64,000 bases of DNA from JAICUY01 sp038250515 (GTDB lineage: Bacteria; Chloroflexota; Limnocylindria; QHBO01): contig JBBSCG010000004.1 of the NCBI GenBank assembly GCA_038250515.1, positions 1-64,000 on the forward strand, written 5' to 3'. Numbering within the stretch: the stretch's first letter is position 1; every line of letters starts with the position of its first letter. A program made the position numbers and the translations under genes. Below the pieces are notes generated by a model. The model was not told where the DNA came from. It was given only the letters and a program-made list of their open reading frames with translations, and made no database searches. Positions 16,731-24,873 of the stretch are shown one piece after another.

Positions 16731-17606
16731 TCAGGCGCCGGCGACCTTCTGCTCGGAGCGCGATTCAACCGGACGCGACGGCATCGGTCGAAGATAGGCG
16801 GTCAGCACCAGGGCGATGTAGCCCAGCCAGGCGACGAAGGTGATCCATTCCGGATTGGCGCTATAGCCAAAGATGGCACGCAGCATCTCGCCAAGCAGGT
16901 TGCCCTCGTGCGGCAGGACGGCGCTGATGTCGAACGCCGTGGCCGTCCCGAAGGAGATGACGCCGGCCCCGATGAACTCGTGGATGCCGTGGCTGAGCAG
17001 CCCGGCCGCGATGAATACCAGGGCGACCCCGGTCCACCCGAAGAAGCTCCGCAGGTTGATGACGCGTGCGCCTCGGTACAAGCCGTAACCGATGACCGCC
17101 GCGATGGCGAGGCCGATCACCGCGCCGAGCAATGTGCTGACGGCATTGCCGTCGGCCTGGCTCGCGGCCTGGGCCTGCGCCATGAGGAAGAGCGACGTCT
17201 CGATGCCCTCGCGGATCATCGCGGTGAAGGCCAGGATCGACAGTCCCCAGATGCTGCCCTCGACCAGATGCCGGTCGACCTTCGTGTGCAGCTCGCCCTT
17301 CACGCTCGCGGCGGTGCGCCGCATCCAGAACAGCATCCAGGTCACGACCGCCGCGGCCAGCACCATGGCGCTTCCCTCGAAAATCTGCTCAGCCGGCGCC
17401 TTCAGGCCGCCGATGGTGACGAACAGGACCACGCCAACCGCCACGCTCGCAGCGACCGCGGCAGCGGCGCCGATCCAGATCTTGCCGAAGTGGCGCGCGT
17501 TTCCGGTCTTGGCCAGGTAGGCGAGGATGATGCTTACGATGAGCGCCGCCTCGACGCCTTCGCGTAGACCGGTGAGCAGGCCGGTCGTCAGGAAACCGAA
17601 ATCCAA
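16731..17606 (-). CDS. FTR1-family high-affinity iron permease (EfeU-like)
   Basis: A 291-residue membrane protein with about seven helices. Both iron-binding motifs are present: GLREGVEAAL (near residue 15) and MIREGIETSLFL (near residue 130). FTR1/EfeU proteins import ferric iron after oxidation; no EfeO or EfeB partner gene is adjacent. The C-terminus has a short charged tail. Its promoter overlaps a DtxR/IdeR-type box, and a strong intrinsic terminator follows, so it is a single-gene, iron-repressed unit. Confidence 0.92.
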   Translation of the reverse strand: MDFGFLTTGLLTGLREGVEAALIVSIILAYLAKTGNARHFGKIWIGAAAAVAASVAVGVVLFVTIGGLKAPAEQIFEGSAMVLAAAVVTWMLFWMRRTAASVKGELHTKVDRHLVEGSIWGLSILAFTAMIREGIETSLFLMAQAQAASQADGNAVSTLLGAVIGLAIAAVIGYGLYRGARVINLRSFFGWTGVALVFIAAGLLSHGIHEFIGAGVISFGTATAFDISAVLPHEGNLLGEMLRAIFGYSANPEWITFVAWLGYIALVLTAYLRPMPSRPVESRSEQKVAGA

Positions 17607-17667
17607 CGCGTTCTCCTGGTGCGTGGGGGCATTCGCCGCCTCTCGTCGGCGGCTCGATTGCTGCGAG

Positions 17668-17686
17668 TCAGGCTAGCCTAAGGCAA
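17668..17686. promoter_or_regulatory. DtxR/IdeR-type iron box upstream of FTR1
   Basis: TCAGGCTAGCCTAAGGCAA matches the DtxR/IdeR consensus TTAGGTTAGCCTAACCTAA at 14 of 19 positions, with a perfect AGGCTAGCCT core. It covers the -10 region of the FTR1 promoter. Confidence 0.75.
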
Positions 17687-17698
17687 TTCCTTCGTCAA
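17670..17698 (-). promoter_or_regulatory. Promoter of the FTR1 gene
   Basis: On the minus strand TTGACG (17698-17693) and TAGCCT (17675-17670) are separated by 17 nt. The -10 lies inside the iron box. Confidence 0.6.
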
Positions 17699-17758
17699 TA
17701 CGAATCACCGGTGGCTTGGTCGGGATTGACCAATGGCTTGCGGGCCGCGTCGCATCGG

Positions 17759-17764
17759 TAGAAT
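17759..17764 (+). promoter_or_regulatory. -10 hexamer of the acyl-CoA dehydrogenase gene
   Basis: TAGAAT, 34 nt before ATG 17799; here a leader with an ACGGAG site is present. A longer in-frame GTG/ATG extension upstream would start before this promoter and is rejected. Confidence 0.45.
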
Positions 17765-17798
17765 CAGGCCGTTACCACGACCTTCTCACGGAGCCTTG

Positions 17799-18995
17799 AT
17801 GATCGACTTTTCCCTGACCGATGCCCAGCGTCAGGTGCAGCGCACCGCGCGCGCCTTCGCCGAGCGCGAGATCCTGCCACGCATCCAGGAGATGGATGCC
17901 AAGGCCGAGTACGACCGCTCCCTCTACGAGAAGATGGGCGCCGAGGGCTTCCTTGGGCTACCCATTCCCGAGCGATACGGCGGTGCGGGCATGGACTACA
18001 TCGCCTTCGCGCTGCTGTGCGAGGAGATGGAACGCGCCGACACCGCCTTCCGCGTGATCCTGTCGGTCCACACCGGGCTCAACTCGCTGACGCTGCTGCA
18101 GTGGGCCAGCGAGGAGCAGAAGCAGCGGTACCTCGTGCCGCAGGCGCGGGGCGAGAAGATCGGCACGTTCGCGCTCACCGAGCCCGGCGTCGGCTCCGAT
18201 GCCGGCAACCTCGTCACCACCGCGCGGCGCGACGGCGACCGATACATCCTCAACGGTTCAAAGATCTGGATCTCATTGGCCGATGCCGCGGATCACTTTT
18301 TGACATTTGCGACGCTCGACAGGGGCGCCGGGCACAAGGGCATCGCCGCGTTCATCGTTGAGCGCGGGTTTCCGGGGTTCAGCAGCGACTCGCTGCACGG
18401 CAAGCTCGGCGTTCGGGCGGGAAACACGGGCATCGTCTACTTCTCCGACTGCGAGGTTCCGGCCGCCAACCGCGTCGGCGAGGAGGGTGAGGGCTTCACG
18501 ATCGCGATGAGCGCCATCGACCAGGGGCGCTACACCGTGGCCGCTGGATCGGTCGGACTGGCGCAGGCATGCCTGGACGCATCGGTCAAGTACGCGCACG
18601 AGCGCAAGACGTTCGGCGACGAGATCGGGCGGCACCAGCTGGTGAAGCAGATGCTGGCGAAGATGGAGCAGGGGATCGAGGCCGGCCGGCTGCTGGTCTG
18701 GAAGGCCGGCTGGAAGAAGAACCGTGGCGAGCGCAACACGCGCGAGACCTCGCTGGCGAAGTGGTTCGCCACGGACCATGCGGTGCAGTCGGCGATGGAC
18801 GCGATCCAGATCCACGGCGCCTACGGCTACTCGAACGAGTACCCGGTGGAGCGCTACCTGCGCAACAGCAAGGGATCGGTGATCTACGAGGGAACCTCGC
18901 AGATCCATACCCTGATGCAGGCCGATTACCTGCTCGGCTACCGCAAGGACCGCGAGCTGCGCATGGCCCAGCCGCCGTACGAAGGCGAGATGTAG
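17799..18995 (+). CDS. Acyl-CoA dehydrogenase
   Basis: A 398-residue FAD enzyme that makes the alpha-beta double bond in acyl-CoA. FALTEPGVGSDAGN, NGSKIWIS and the C-terminal YEGTSQIHTLMQ are diagnostic; the catalytic Glu is the one in IYEGTSQ, as in glutaryl-CoA or medium/short-chain types. ATG 17799 has an ACGGAG site and gives the usual family N-terminus (DFSLTDAQRQVQRTARAFAE). A second paralogue sits in the fatty-acid operon near 48.3 kb. Confidence 0.92.
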   Translation: MIDFSLTDAQRQVQRTARAFAEREILPRIQEMDAKAEYDRSLYEKMGAEGFLGLPIPERYGGAGMDYIAFALLCEEMERADTAFRVILSVHTGLNSLTLLQWASEEQKQRYLVPQARGEKIGTFALTEPGVGSDAGNLVTTARRDGDRYILNGSKIWISLADAADHFLTFATLDRGAGHKGIAAFIVERGFPGFSSDSLHGKLGVRAGNTGIVYFSDCEVPAANRVGEEGEGFTIAMSAIDQGRYTVAAGSVGLAQACLDASVKYAHERKTFGDEIGRHQLVKQMLAKMEQGIEAGRLLVWKAGWKKNRGERNTRETSLAKWFATDHAVQSAMDAIQIHGAYGYSNEYPVERYLRNSKGSVIYEGTSQIHTLMQADYLLGYRKDRELRMAQPPYEGEM

Positions 18996-19042
18996 GTCCG
19001 CCGCCGTCTCGGGCCGTTGCGCGACGGGGATAGAGTGGCGGC

Positions 19043-19693
19043 GTGATCGAACCGAGCAGCGGGCGGCCGAGGACGTCGGGGCCGGGAGCTTCCCTGCTGA
19101 TCGGCATCGGAGCGTCGGCCGGGCTGCTGATCGCCTTCCTCTTCGGCTTCCAGCTTGGCCGCGGGCAGGACACGGTCCGGACGGTGGTCATCGGCAGCAT
19201 CGTCCCGTCCCAAGGGACGGAACGGCCACTGTCGGCCGCCGCTGCTGGAGGCTTCATCCAGCAGCCGCAGGTCGACGACCAGCTGCAGCAGGCGTATTAC
19301 ACGCACCTTGGCCTCGGGTCCTGGGTCGTGTGCGCCCAGCACCCGAGGCCGTCATTGACGTGCGTTTCGATCCAACCGGTACCGCTCGACGGGCGAAGGG
19401 CGTTCGATGCGCCGTCGACGCACTGGGCCGATGTCCACGTCGCCAGACTCGAGAAGGGAGCGCGCGTCTACCTGATCGGCAATCTCGAGCACGTGTGGTT
19501 GGGTGACGTTCGCGCTGGCGCCGGCTTCTACGATCGGCTCCTCGGCGTCACCCTCAATGGATCGGTCCAGTACTTCGACCTGGGTGATCTCGCACCCGGC
19601 CGGTACGTTCTCCTCGACCGTTCGGAGAATGCCTTCACCGAGCGCGGCCCGGTGAGCAAGGCCGCCGGATTGGCGGTCGTGGGGCCGCCATAG
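19043..19693 (+). CDS. Single-pass membrane-anchored protein of unknown function
   Basis: A 216-residue protein with a GTG start. A short cytoplasmic N-terminus is followed by one membrane helix (LLIGIGASAGLLIAFLFGFQ, residues ~18-38) and a ~175-residue extracytoplasmic, beta-rich domain with two cysteines (WVVCAQHP, LTCVSIQP) that could pair. I do not recognise a family. It sits between the acyl-CoA dehydrogenase and another membrane protein gene without overlap to either. Confidence 0.6.
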   Translation: MIEPSSGRPRTSGPGASLLIGIGASAGLLIAFLFGFQLGRGQDTVRTVVIGSIVPSQGTERPLSAAAAGGFIQQPQVDDQLQQAYYTHLGLGSWVVCAQHPRPSLTCVSIQPVPLDGRRAFDAPSTHWADVHVARLEKGARVYLIGNLEHVWLGDVRAGAGFYDRLLGVTLNGSVQYFDLGDLAPGRYVLLDRSENAFTERGPVSKAAGLAVVGPP

Positions 19694-19722
19694 CGGCGAT
19701 CGGGCCGGCTGAGGGTTCTCGG

Positions 19723-19728
19723 TATACT
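19723..19728 (+). promoter_or_regulatory. -10 hexamer for leaderless membrane-protein transcript
   Basis: TATACT, 7 nt before ATG 19736, with no ribosome binding site. Confidence 0.55.
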
Positions 19729-19735
19729 CGCCCGC

Positions 19736-20284
19736 ATGAGCCGCACGATCGAGCTGCTGACCGGGTTGATGCTCCTCGTCATCGGCGTCCTCGTGCTCGC
19801 CAGCGACGCGCTGCACGATTGGTTTGCGAGCTTGGGCGTCAGCGACGACGTGCTTGCCTGGTGGCCGGCCCTGCTCGTCGGCCTGTCACTGTTCTTCCTC
19901 CTGCCGGCATTGGTCGGAAGGCAGCATCGACGGCTGCGCGCCGGCATGGTGATCCCCGGCGCGATCTTCGCCGGCGTGGGTGCGGCACTGCTGTACACCA
20001 GCCTCAACGACCGATGGACCGCCTGGTCCTACCTGTGGACCACCTTCCCGTTCAGTCTCGGCCTCGGCATGTACGCAGCCGGCTGGATCGCCGACGCGCC
20101 GGCCTTCAAGTGGATCGGATCGGGCATCGCGGCGGGCTCGGTCGTGGCCTACCTGGCCTTCGCGACGGCGTTCGGTGGCGAGGCGTTCCGGCTGGTCGGA
20201 GCCCTCGGCATCATTGGGCTCGGCTTGGCACTGACCATCGGCGGCCTCGCCGAGCGGCTCAGCCGCAAGTCGCCCCTCGCCTAG
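19736..20284 (+). CDS. Polytopic membrane protein of unknown function
   Basis: A 182-residue protein with about five to six hydrophobic helices (IELLTGLMLLVIGVLVLAS, LLVGLSLFFLLPALV, VGALGIIGLGLALTIGG). It has the pattern of small bacterial envelope proteins related to the DUF5668/LiaF N-terminal region, but this assignment is weak. A TATACT hexamer 7 nt before the ATG indicates a leaderless transcript. The next gene is convergent, 6 nt away. Confidence 0.65.
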   Translation: MSRTIELLTGLMLLVIGVLVLASDALHDWFASLGVSDDVLAWWPALLVGLSLFFLLPALVGRQHRRLRAGMVIPGAIFAGVGAALLYTSLNDRWTAWSYLWTTFPFSLGLGMYAAGWIADAPAFKWIGSGIAAGSVVAYLAFATAFGGEAFRLVGALGIIGLGLALTIGGLAERLSRKSPLA

Positions 20285-20290
20285 CCGGCG

Positions 20291-21598
20291 CTACTGCTGG
20301 TGCGCGTACCAGACGTTGCCCGGCCCGGCGTAGCTGTTTCCCTCGCCCCACAGCGCATGCGTCTTGCCGTTGGCGTCGATGTCGATCTCGAAGTAGTCGC
20401 CATACGGCTGCAGATAGCCATCCTTGGGCGACCTGAGCTTGTAGCTGAAGCCTGGCCGGTACGTCGAGAGCTGAGACTCAGCGCTCCAGGTGGTCCCGCC
20501 GTTGGACGACGTGCGGTAGTAGGTGTTCCAGCGGGCGTCCGGGTCATTGCCGCCGGCGTCGGACCCGTTGCGGTCATCCTGCCAGGCGATTCGCACGTCG
20601 CCGTGGCCTGTCGCCGCGATCGCCGGGAAGAGCTCATTCGCGTGCGCCGGTGCAGGCGAGACCTTCTTCGGCTCGGACCACTTGGCACCACCGTCCGTCG
20701 AGCGCGCGAAGAAGAGGTCGTTGGGCGCGTAGCGCCCACGGTTGGCATCCCACAGCGCGTACAGCTTCCCGTCGGCGTCGTTGGCGAGTGCTATCTGGCC
20801 ACCCCAGTAGTCCCAGCCAGGGCAGCCGCACACCGGCGGCGTCTCCGAGGCGTCTACCAGGGAGGTCGTCCACGTGAGTCCACCGTCCGATGAGCTGGTG
20901 ACGTACAGGTTCACCTCGCCCTTGGGCTGGCCGTAGCGCCGAACCCCGTTCCAGGCGAAATGCACGCTGCCGTCGGGGCTGACCGTTCCGCCGCTTCCCA
21001 GCGAGAGGCCGAGCTGCGACGTGTTGTTGATCGGCCGGTGGATAGTCCACGTAGCGCCCTTGTCGTGCGAGGCCGAGACGTAGATCCTCTGGCCGGCGTG
21101 ATACGACAGATAGACGTTGCCGTTGCGGGCGGCGAGGATGTCCTTGTCCGTGCCCTTCTGCAGGCTCTCCACGAGCGCCGTGGTCCACGTCTTCCCATGA
21201 TTGTCGGACCGCGCGACGTACTGGCTCGACTTGTTGCCCTGCATGTACGACGCGTATAGCGTCGTGCCGTTGGCCGGATCGACCACGATCTGTGGATCAT
21301 CCTGGCGGGTCGTGGCGGGTGCCAGCGGCCGCGGATCGCCCCAGGTGGCACCGCCGTCGCGCGAGATCTGCAGCTCGGTGTGCGGGCTGGGGCAACCGGG
21401 GCAGAAGGCATCCTCGCCGTAGTGGCTCCAGACCGCGTACACGCTCCCCAGTGCATCCGTCGCGATGGCAGGTTCCCAATCGTCGCCGGCCTGGAATCCC
21501 AAGCGGGTCGGTTTGGTGAAGCTTGGAGGGGACGCCGCTCCGAGCAGGAGGACGGCGGTGGCGAGCACGGCGGGCACGGAGAGCGTTCGGCGATTCAT
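20291..21598 (-). CDS. Exported sialidase-like beta-propeller (BNR/Asp-box repeats)
   Basis: A 435-residue exported protein. The N-terminus is a signal peptide (VPAVLATAVLLLGAASPP). Six Asp-box motifs of the S-x-D-x-G-x-T-W type are visible: SRDGGATW, SDNHGKTW, SHDKGATW, SSDGGLTW, STDGGAKW and SSNGGTTW, as in six-bladed sialidase propellers. Two Cys pairs (CPGCPS and CGCP) may be bridged. Sialidase catalytic residues are not evident, so it may be a structural or carbohydrate-binding propeller. TAGAGT 5 nt before the ATG suggests a leaderless message. Confidence 0.82.
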   Translation of the reverse strand: MNRRTLSVPAVLATAVLLLGAASPPSFTKPTRLGFQAGDDWEPAIATDALGSVYAVWSHYGEDAFCPGCPSPHTELQISRDGGATWGDPRPLAPATTRQDDPQIVVDPANGTTLYASYMQGNKSSQYVARSDNHGKTWTTALVESLQKGTDKDILAARNGNVYLSYHAGQRIYVSASHDKGATWTIHRPINNTSQLGLSLGSGGTVSPDGSVHFAWNGVRRYGQPKGEVNLYVTSSSDGGLTWTTSLVDASETPPVCGCPGWDYWGGQIALANDADGKLYALWDANRGRYAPNDLFFARSTDGGAKWSEPKKVSPAPAHANELFPAIAATGHGDVRIAWQDDRNGSDAGGNDPDARWNTYYRTSSNGGTTWSAESQLSTYRPGFSYKLRSPKDGYLQPYGDYFEIDIDANGKTHALWGEGNSYAGPGNVWYAHQQ

Positions 21599-21603
21599 GC
21601 CGC

Positions 21604-21609
21604 ACTCTA
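21604..21609 (-). promoter_or_regulatory. -10 hexamer of the propeller gene
   Basis: TAGAGT on the minus strand, 5 nt before the ATG at 21598. Confidence 0.4.
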
Positions 21610-21649
21610 GGCAGCCGCGCAGCCGGACGTCAATGCGTGCGGTTCGTCG

Positions 21650-22867
21650 CTATGCCACGAACTTCAGGACGTTGACGACGTAGAACGCGTAGGCGTGCAT
21701 GGCGACCCCGAACACGATGGCTGCCCGCGCGGGCAGCGAGATGCGATCGCGCCACACCAGGCCCAGCAGGAGCAGCAGCAGCGGCATCGCGTCGAGGACG
21801 AAGCGGTATCCGAATTGGGCGAAGCCCCACGAGCCGTGCATCACGTCGGGGAGCAGCACCAGCGCGATCGCGGCGCCGAGCCCGATGGCCAGCCGTCCAC
21901 GCGCGGCGACCACCCAGAACAGGAACGGGGCGGTGAAGGTCAGTGCCGTGCCGCTCCACGACGGGCGCAGGAATGGCCCCTGGTCGACCCAGTCGAAGCT
22001 CTGGAAGAAGATGGCGTACAGGTGCCGTGGAATGTGGGTCACCGAGACGATCCCGTCGCGGAACCAGGGTTCATCGGTCACCAATCCGCTGCCGGATGGG
22101 ATGCGCGCGTAGCCGAAGTCTGCGGGTGAGCCGAACCGGGCGACGTTGTAGGCCGCCACCAGCAGCGCCGGGATCGCCACACCGACCAGCACGCGGAGCT
22201 GCGCCCAGGTGGGTCGATATCCGTAGAAGCCGAGCAGCACCGGAAGCGCCAGCCCCATCGGCAGGCGGCTGGCGGCGGCCAGCCCGAGCATCAGCCCGGC
22301 GACCCACGGCCACTTCCGGCGGATCGCCAGGTTCAGCGCGACGAGCGTGAAGAAGACGCCGCACACCTGCGCGTAGTGATGCGTACCGCCCATGCCGGCG
22401 ACCCACCAGTGGGTCGTGAACGCGAAGGCCACGACAAGCCACAGCCTTGGCTTGACCGATACGCCCCAGGCCGAGAGCATCGTCCAGGCAAGCGCCACAT
22501 TCGCGCCGCCGAGCAGGGACGACATCACGTTGGACGGCAGCTCGGTATTCCATGGCTGCGAGCCCATGACCGCCACGATCGGCATCAGGGTGAGCGCAGG
22601 TGCCGGTGGGAAGGGGACAAGCCAGCCGGAGCCGCCGGTGGGCACCAGCTCGAGCCAGGATCGGCCGTCGATGGTGAATCGGCCGTGGAGCAATGCGTCG
22701 GCGAGCGGCACGTAGACGTCGGTGCCGCTGCTCATTGGTCCGCTGAAGAAGTAGACGACCGCGGCGACGATCGGCAGCGCGACCGGGACCAACGCCCAGC
22801 CGCGCAGTTGGCTGATCGCCAGTGCGCGGATGCGCGCCTGCCAGCTGCTGGCGGCGCTCGACTGCAT
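21650..22867 (-). CDS. Polytopic GT-C-like membrane protein
   Basis: A 405-residue integral membrane protein with about ten helices. An early Asp after the first helix (SSGTDVYVPLADALLHG) and a long extracytoplasmic loop before the second helix resemble GT-C glycosyltransferases such as mannosyltransferases that use lipid-linked sugars. The remainder is typical polyprenyl-sugar transferase-like topology (AAASRLPMGLALPVLLGFYG, FRFVL...). The substrate is unknown. TAGCGT 7 nt before the ATG suggests leaderless expression. Confidence 0.65.
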   Translation of the reverse strand: MQSSAASSWQARIRALAISQLRGWALVPVALPIVAAVVYFFSGPMSSGTDVYVPLADALLHGRFTIDGRSWLELVPTGGSGWLVPFPPAPALTLMPIVAVMGSQPWNTELPSNVMSSLLGGANVALAWTMLSAWGVSVKPRLWLVVAFAFTTHWWVAGMGGTHHYAQVCGVFFTLVALNLAIRRKWPWVAGLMLGLAAASRLPMGLALPVLLGFYGYRPTWAQLRVLVGVAIPALLVAAYNVARFGSPADFGYARIPSGSGLVTDEPWFRDGIVSVTHIPRHLYAIFFQSFDWVDQGPFLRPSWSGTALTFTAPFLFWVVAARGRLAIGLGAAIALVLLPDVMHGSWGFAQFGYRFVLDAMPLLLLLLGLVWRDRISLPARAAIVFGVAMHAYAFYVVNVLKFVA

Positions 22868-22872
22868 GGCCG

Positions 22873-23418
22873 CTACGCTAGCAGGCGCCCCGCCATGATG
22901 GCGACCGCCAGGCCGATGCCGCCGGGTGCCAGCACTCGTCGAAAGCGCGACGGCAACCGGGCGAGCGGCGGTGCGATGATTGAGGCGGCCAACGCGCCCG
23001 CCAGGCCCGCCGTGGCGCCGACGAACGCGTGCGCGATGGTCGGCGAGGCGGCACCCACCTGCCGCTCGCTGGTCATGATCGCGCCGACGAAGACGCTGCC
23101 GAGCGCACCGAACAGCGCCGCGCCGAGCGTCCCGGCGAAGGCTCGCACGCGGCCGATCTGGGTGGCGCCGGTGATCACGCCGCCCAGCACCACGGCCGCC
23201 GCAATGAGCGTGCCGGGCAGGAGATCGCCGCTGTCGCGTGGCGGTGCTATCCAGAACCCGAGCAGCGCCACAATGGGTGCGGCGAGCATGCCGACCGCCG
23301 CGACCCAGGTGAGCGGCCGGGTCCAGTCCTCCGGATCCTCGGGCGGTACGACCGTACCCAGCCGCACGCTGATCGGGACGCCGTCGTCGTTATCGGGTGG
23401 CATGGCTGCCTCGGCCAT
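22873..23418 (-). CDS. Membrane protein of unknown function
   Basis: A 181-residue protein with four to five helices (PLTWVAAVGMLAAPIVALLGF, LIAAAVVLGGVITGATQI, FVGATAGLAGALAASIIAPP). The ATG at 23418 is chosen because it shares a base with the stop of the upstream cysteinyl-ligase gene (TAATG), so translation is coupled; longer in-frame starts lie inside that gene. I do not recognise a family. Co-translation with the ligase gene may be just operon packing. Confidence 0.65.
   Translation of the reverse strand: MAEAAMPPDNDDGVPISVRLGTVVPPEDPEDWTRPLTWVAAVGMLAAPIVALLGFWIAPPRDSGDLLPGTLIAAAVVLGGVITGATQIGRVRAFAGTLGAALFGALGSVFVGAIMTSERQVGAASPTIAHAFVGATAGLAGALAASIIAPPLARLPSRFRRVLAPGGIGLAVAIMAGRLLA
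22875..22880 (-). promoter_or_regulatory. -10 hexamer of the GT-C-like gene
   Basis: TAGCGT on the minus strand, 7 nt before the ATG at 22867. Confidence 0.4.
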
Positions 23419-24695
23419 TACGCCAGCATCGCCTCGTGCTTCTCGCGCACGCTTGGAACGGTGGCCAGGCGCAGGCCAAGGATCCGCGCACCGAGCTCGC
23501 GCACCATCCATCCACCCTCGACGCGCAGCCGTCGGTCATCGGTCTGCTCGCAGATGGCGGCCAGCGCGTGCAGCTCGGCCAGCGCGGCCGGCGTGTTCAG
23601 GTCGTCATCCATGGCCGCCAGGAAGCGCGCGCGATGCTCGGCCACGACCGGATGCAGAGCCGCGGGATCGGCCAGTGCCGGGGCGAGCGGCTCGAGCTGC
23701 TCGGCTGAGTGACAGGCATGGCGCAACCGAGCGGCTGCCAGTACCGAGGCATCGAGGTCACCCTCGTCGAAATGGAGCTCGGAGCGGTAGTGGTGCGACA
23801 CCAGGTAGTGGCGGATGGCGTCCCCGGGATACGAGGCCAGCAGGTCGCGCACCAGCACGAGGTTGCCGAGCGACTTGCTCATCTTGTCGCCCTCGTAGCT
23901 GAGCATGCCGGCGTGCATCCAGTAGCTGACGAATGGCCGTTCGCCGGTCGCTCCCTCGCTCTGGGCGATCTCGGACTCGTGGTGCGGAAAGATCAGGTCG
24001 GAGCCGCCGCCGTGGATCTCGAAGCGCTCACCGAGGTAGGTCATGCTCATCGTCGAACACTCGATATGCCAGCCAGGTCGCCCGGCACCCCAGGGCGACG
24101 GCCATGACGGCTCGTCAGGCGCGGACGGCTGCCACAGCACGAAGTCGAGGGGATGGCGCTTGCCGGGCATGTCCGGTACGTTGCCGCGCTCGTTGGCGAT
24201 CGGCAGCATCGCCTCGCGCGCCAGCTTCGACAGCTCACCGTAGTGGCGATCGCTGTCGATGCTGAAGTAGACGCGTCCCTCGGCGACGTAGGCATGGCCC
24301 CGGTCGAGCAGCAGCCCGATCAACGCCTGCATCTCCGGAATGTGCTGCGTGGCGCGTGGGTATCGGTCCGGTGGCAGCCAGTTGAGCGCGGCCATCTCGG
24401 TCAGGAAGGTGGTGACGTGCCGGTTGCCGAGCGCCACGTAGTCCTCGCCGAGCTCGCGCGCCCTGCGCAGCAGGTCGTCGTCGACATCGGTCAGGTTCTG
24501 GACGTAGCGCACGTCGTGCCCGAGGTATTCGAGATACCGATGCAGGACGTCGAAGCTGACGTAGGTGAACGCGTGCCCCAGGTGACCGGTGTCGTATGGC
24601 GTCACGCCGCAGACGTACATGCCCACGGGCTCGCCGTGGATCGGCTCGAAGCGGACGACCTCGTCGCGGAGGGCGTCGTGGAGGCACAGTGTCAC
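23418..24695 (-). CDS. cysS: Cysteinyl-tRNA synthetase-family ligase (CysS or MshC-like)
   Basis: A 425-residue class I ligase. Active-site motifs are MYVCGVTPYD (zinc Cys29), HLGHA (HIGH-like, 38-41), WHIECS, GGGSDLIFPHHE and GDKMSKS. The C-terminal helical domain with its usual ARxxKDFxxAD motif is missing; the chain ends shortly after a short helical region. CGVTPYD, the GRPGWHIECS context and the length resemble mycothiol ligase MshC as much as classical CysS. In Chloroflexota such short forms are often annotated as CysS. TAGAAT lies 7 nt before a GTG start, so the message is likely leaderless. Confidence 0.85.
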   Translation of the reverse strand: MTLCLHDALRDEVVRFEPIHGEPVGMYVCGVTPYDTGHLGHAFTYVSFDVLHRYLEYLGHDVRYVQNLTDVDDDLLRRARELGEDYVALGNRHVTTFLTEMAALNWLPPDRYPRATQHIPEMQALIGLLLDRGHAYVAEGRVYFSIDSDRHYGELSKLAREAMLPIANERGNVPDMPGKRHPLDFVLWQPSAPDEPSWPSPWGAGRPGWHIECSTMSMTYLGERFEIHGGGSDLIFPHHESEIAQSEGATGERPFVSYWMHAGMLSYEGDKMSKSLGNLVLVRDLLASYPGDAIRHYLVSHHYRSELHFDEGDLDASVLAAARLRHACHSAEQLEPLAPALADPAALHPVVAEHRARFLAAMDDDLNTPAALAELHALAAICEQTDDRRLRVEGGWMVRELGARILGLRLATVPSVREKHEAMLA

Positions 24696-24702
24696 GCTAT
24701 GG

Positions 24703-24708
24703 ATTCTA
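24703..24708 (-). promoter_or_regulatory. -10 hexamer of the cysteinyl-ligase gene
   Basis: TAGAAT on the minus strand, 7 nt before the GTG at 24695. It supports the GTG start. Confidence 0.55.
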
Positions 24709-24749
24709 GAGCGGGTCGCTTTGGCGTGGGGACAGTGGACAAGCGGCCG

Positions 24750-24755
24750 TACAAT
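24750..24755 (+). promoter_or_regulatory. -10 hexamer of the membrane microprotein gene
   Basis: TACAAT, 8 nt before ATG 24764; divergent from the ligase promoter. Confidence 0.45.
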
Positions 24756-24763
24756 TCGCCGCG

Positions 24764-24868
24764 ATGGAAGTCCTGCGCTGGTTTGCCGTCTTCGTCGTTG
24801 CCATCCTGCTCATGGTGGCGGGCATCTTCTGGCTGATGGGCCGTCCGCTGCCGATTCCGCACTTCTAG
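24764..24868 (+). CDS. 34-residue single-helix membrane microprotein
   Basis: A 34-codon frame that encodes one membrane helix (VFVVAILLMVAGIFWLMG) and a short proline-rich end (RPLPIPHF). The promoter-like TACAAT 8 nt upstream, the helix-like composition and its place in an otherwise empty divergent gap make it a credible gene. The family is unknown; conservation would settle it. Confidence 0.45.
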   Translation: MEVLRWFAVFVVAILLMVAGIFWLMGRPLPIPHF

Positions 24869-24873
24869 CGCCC

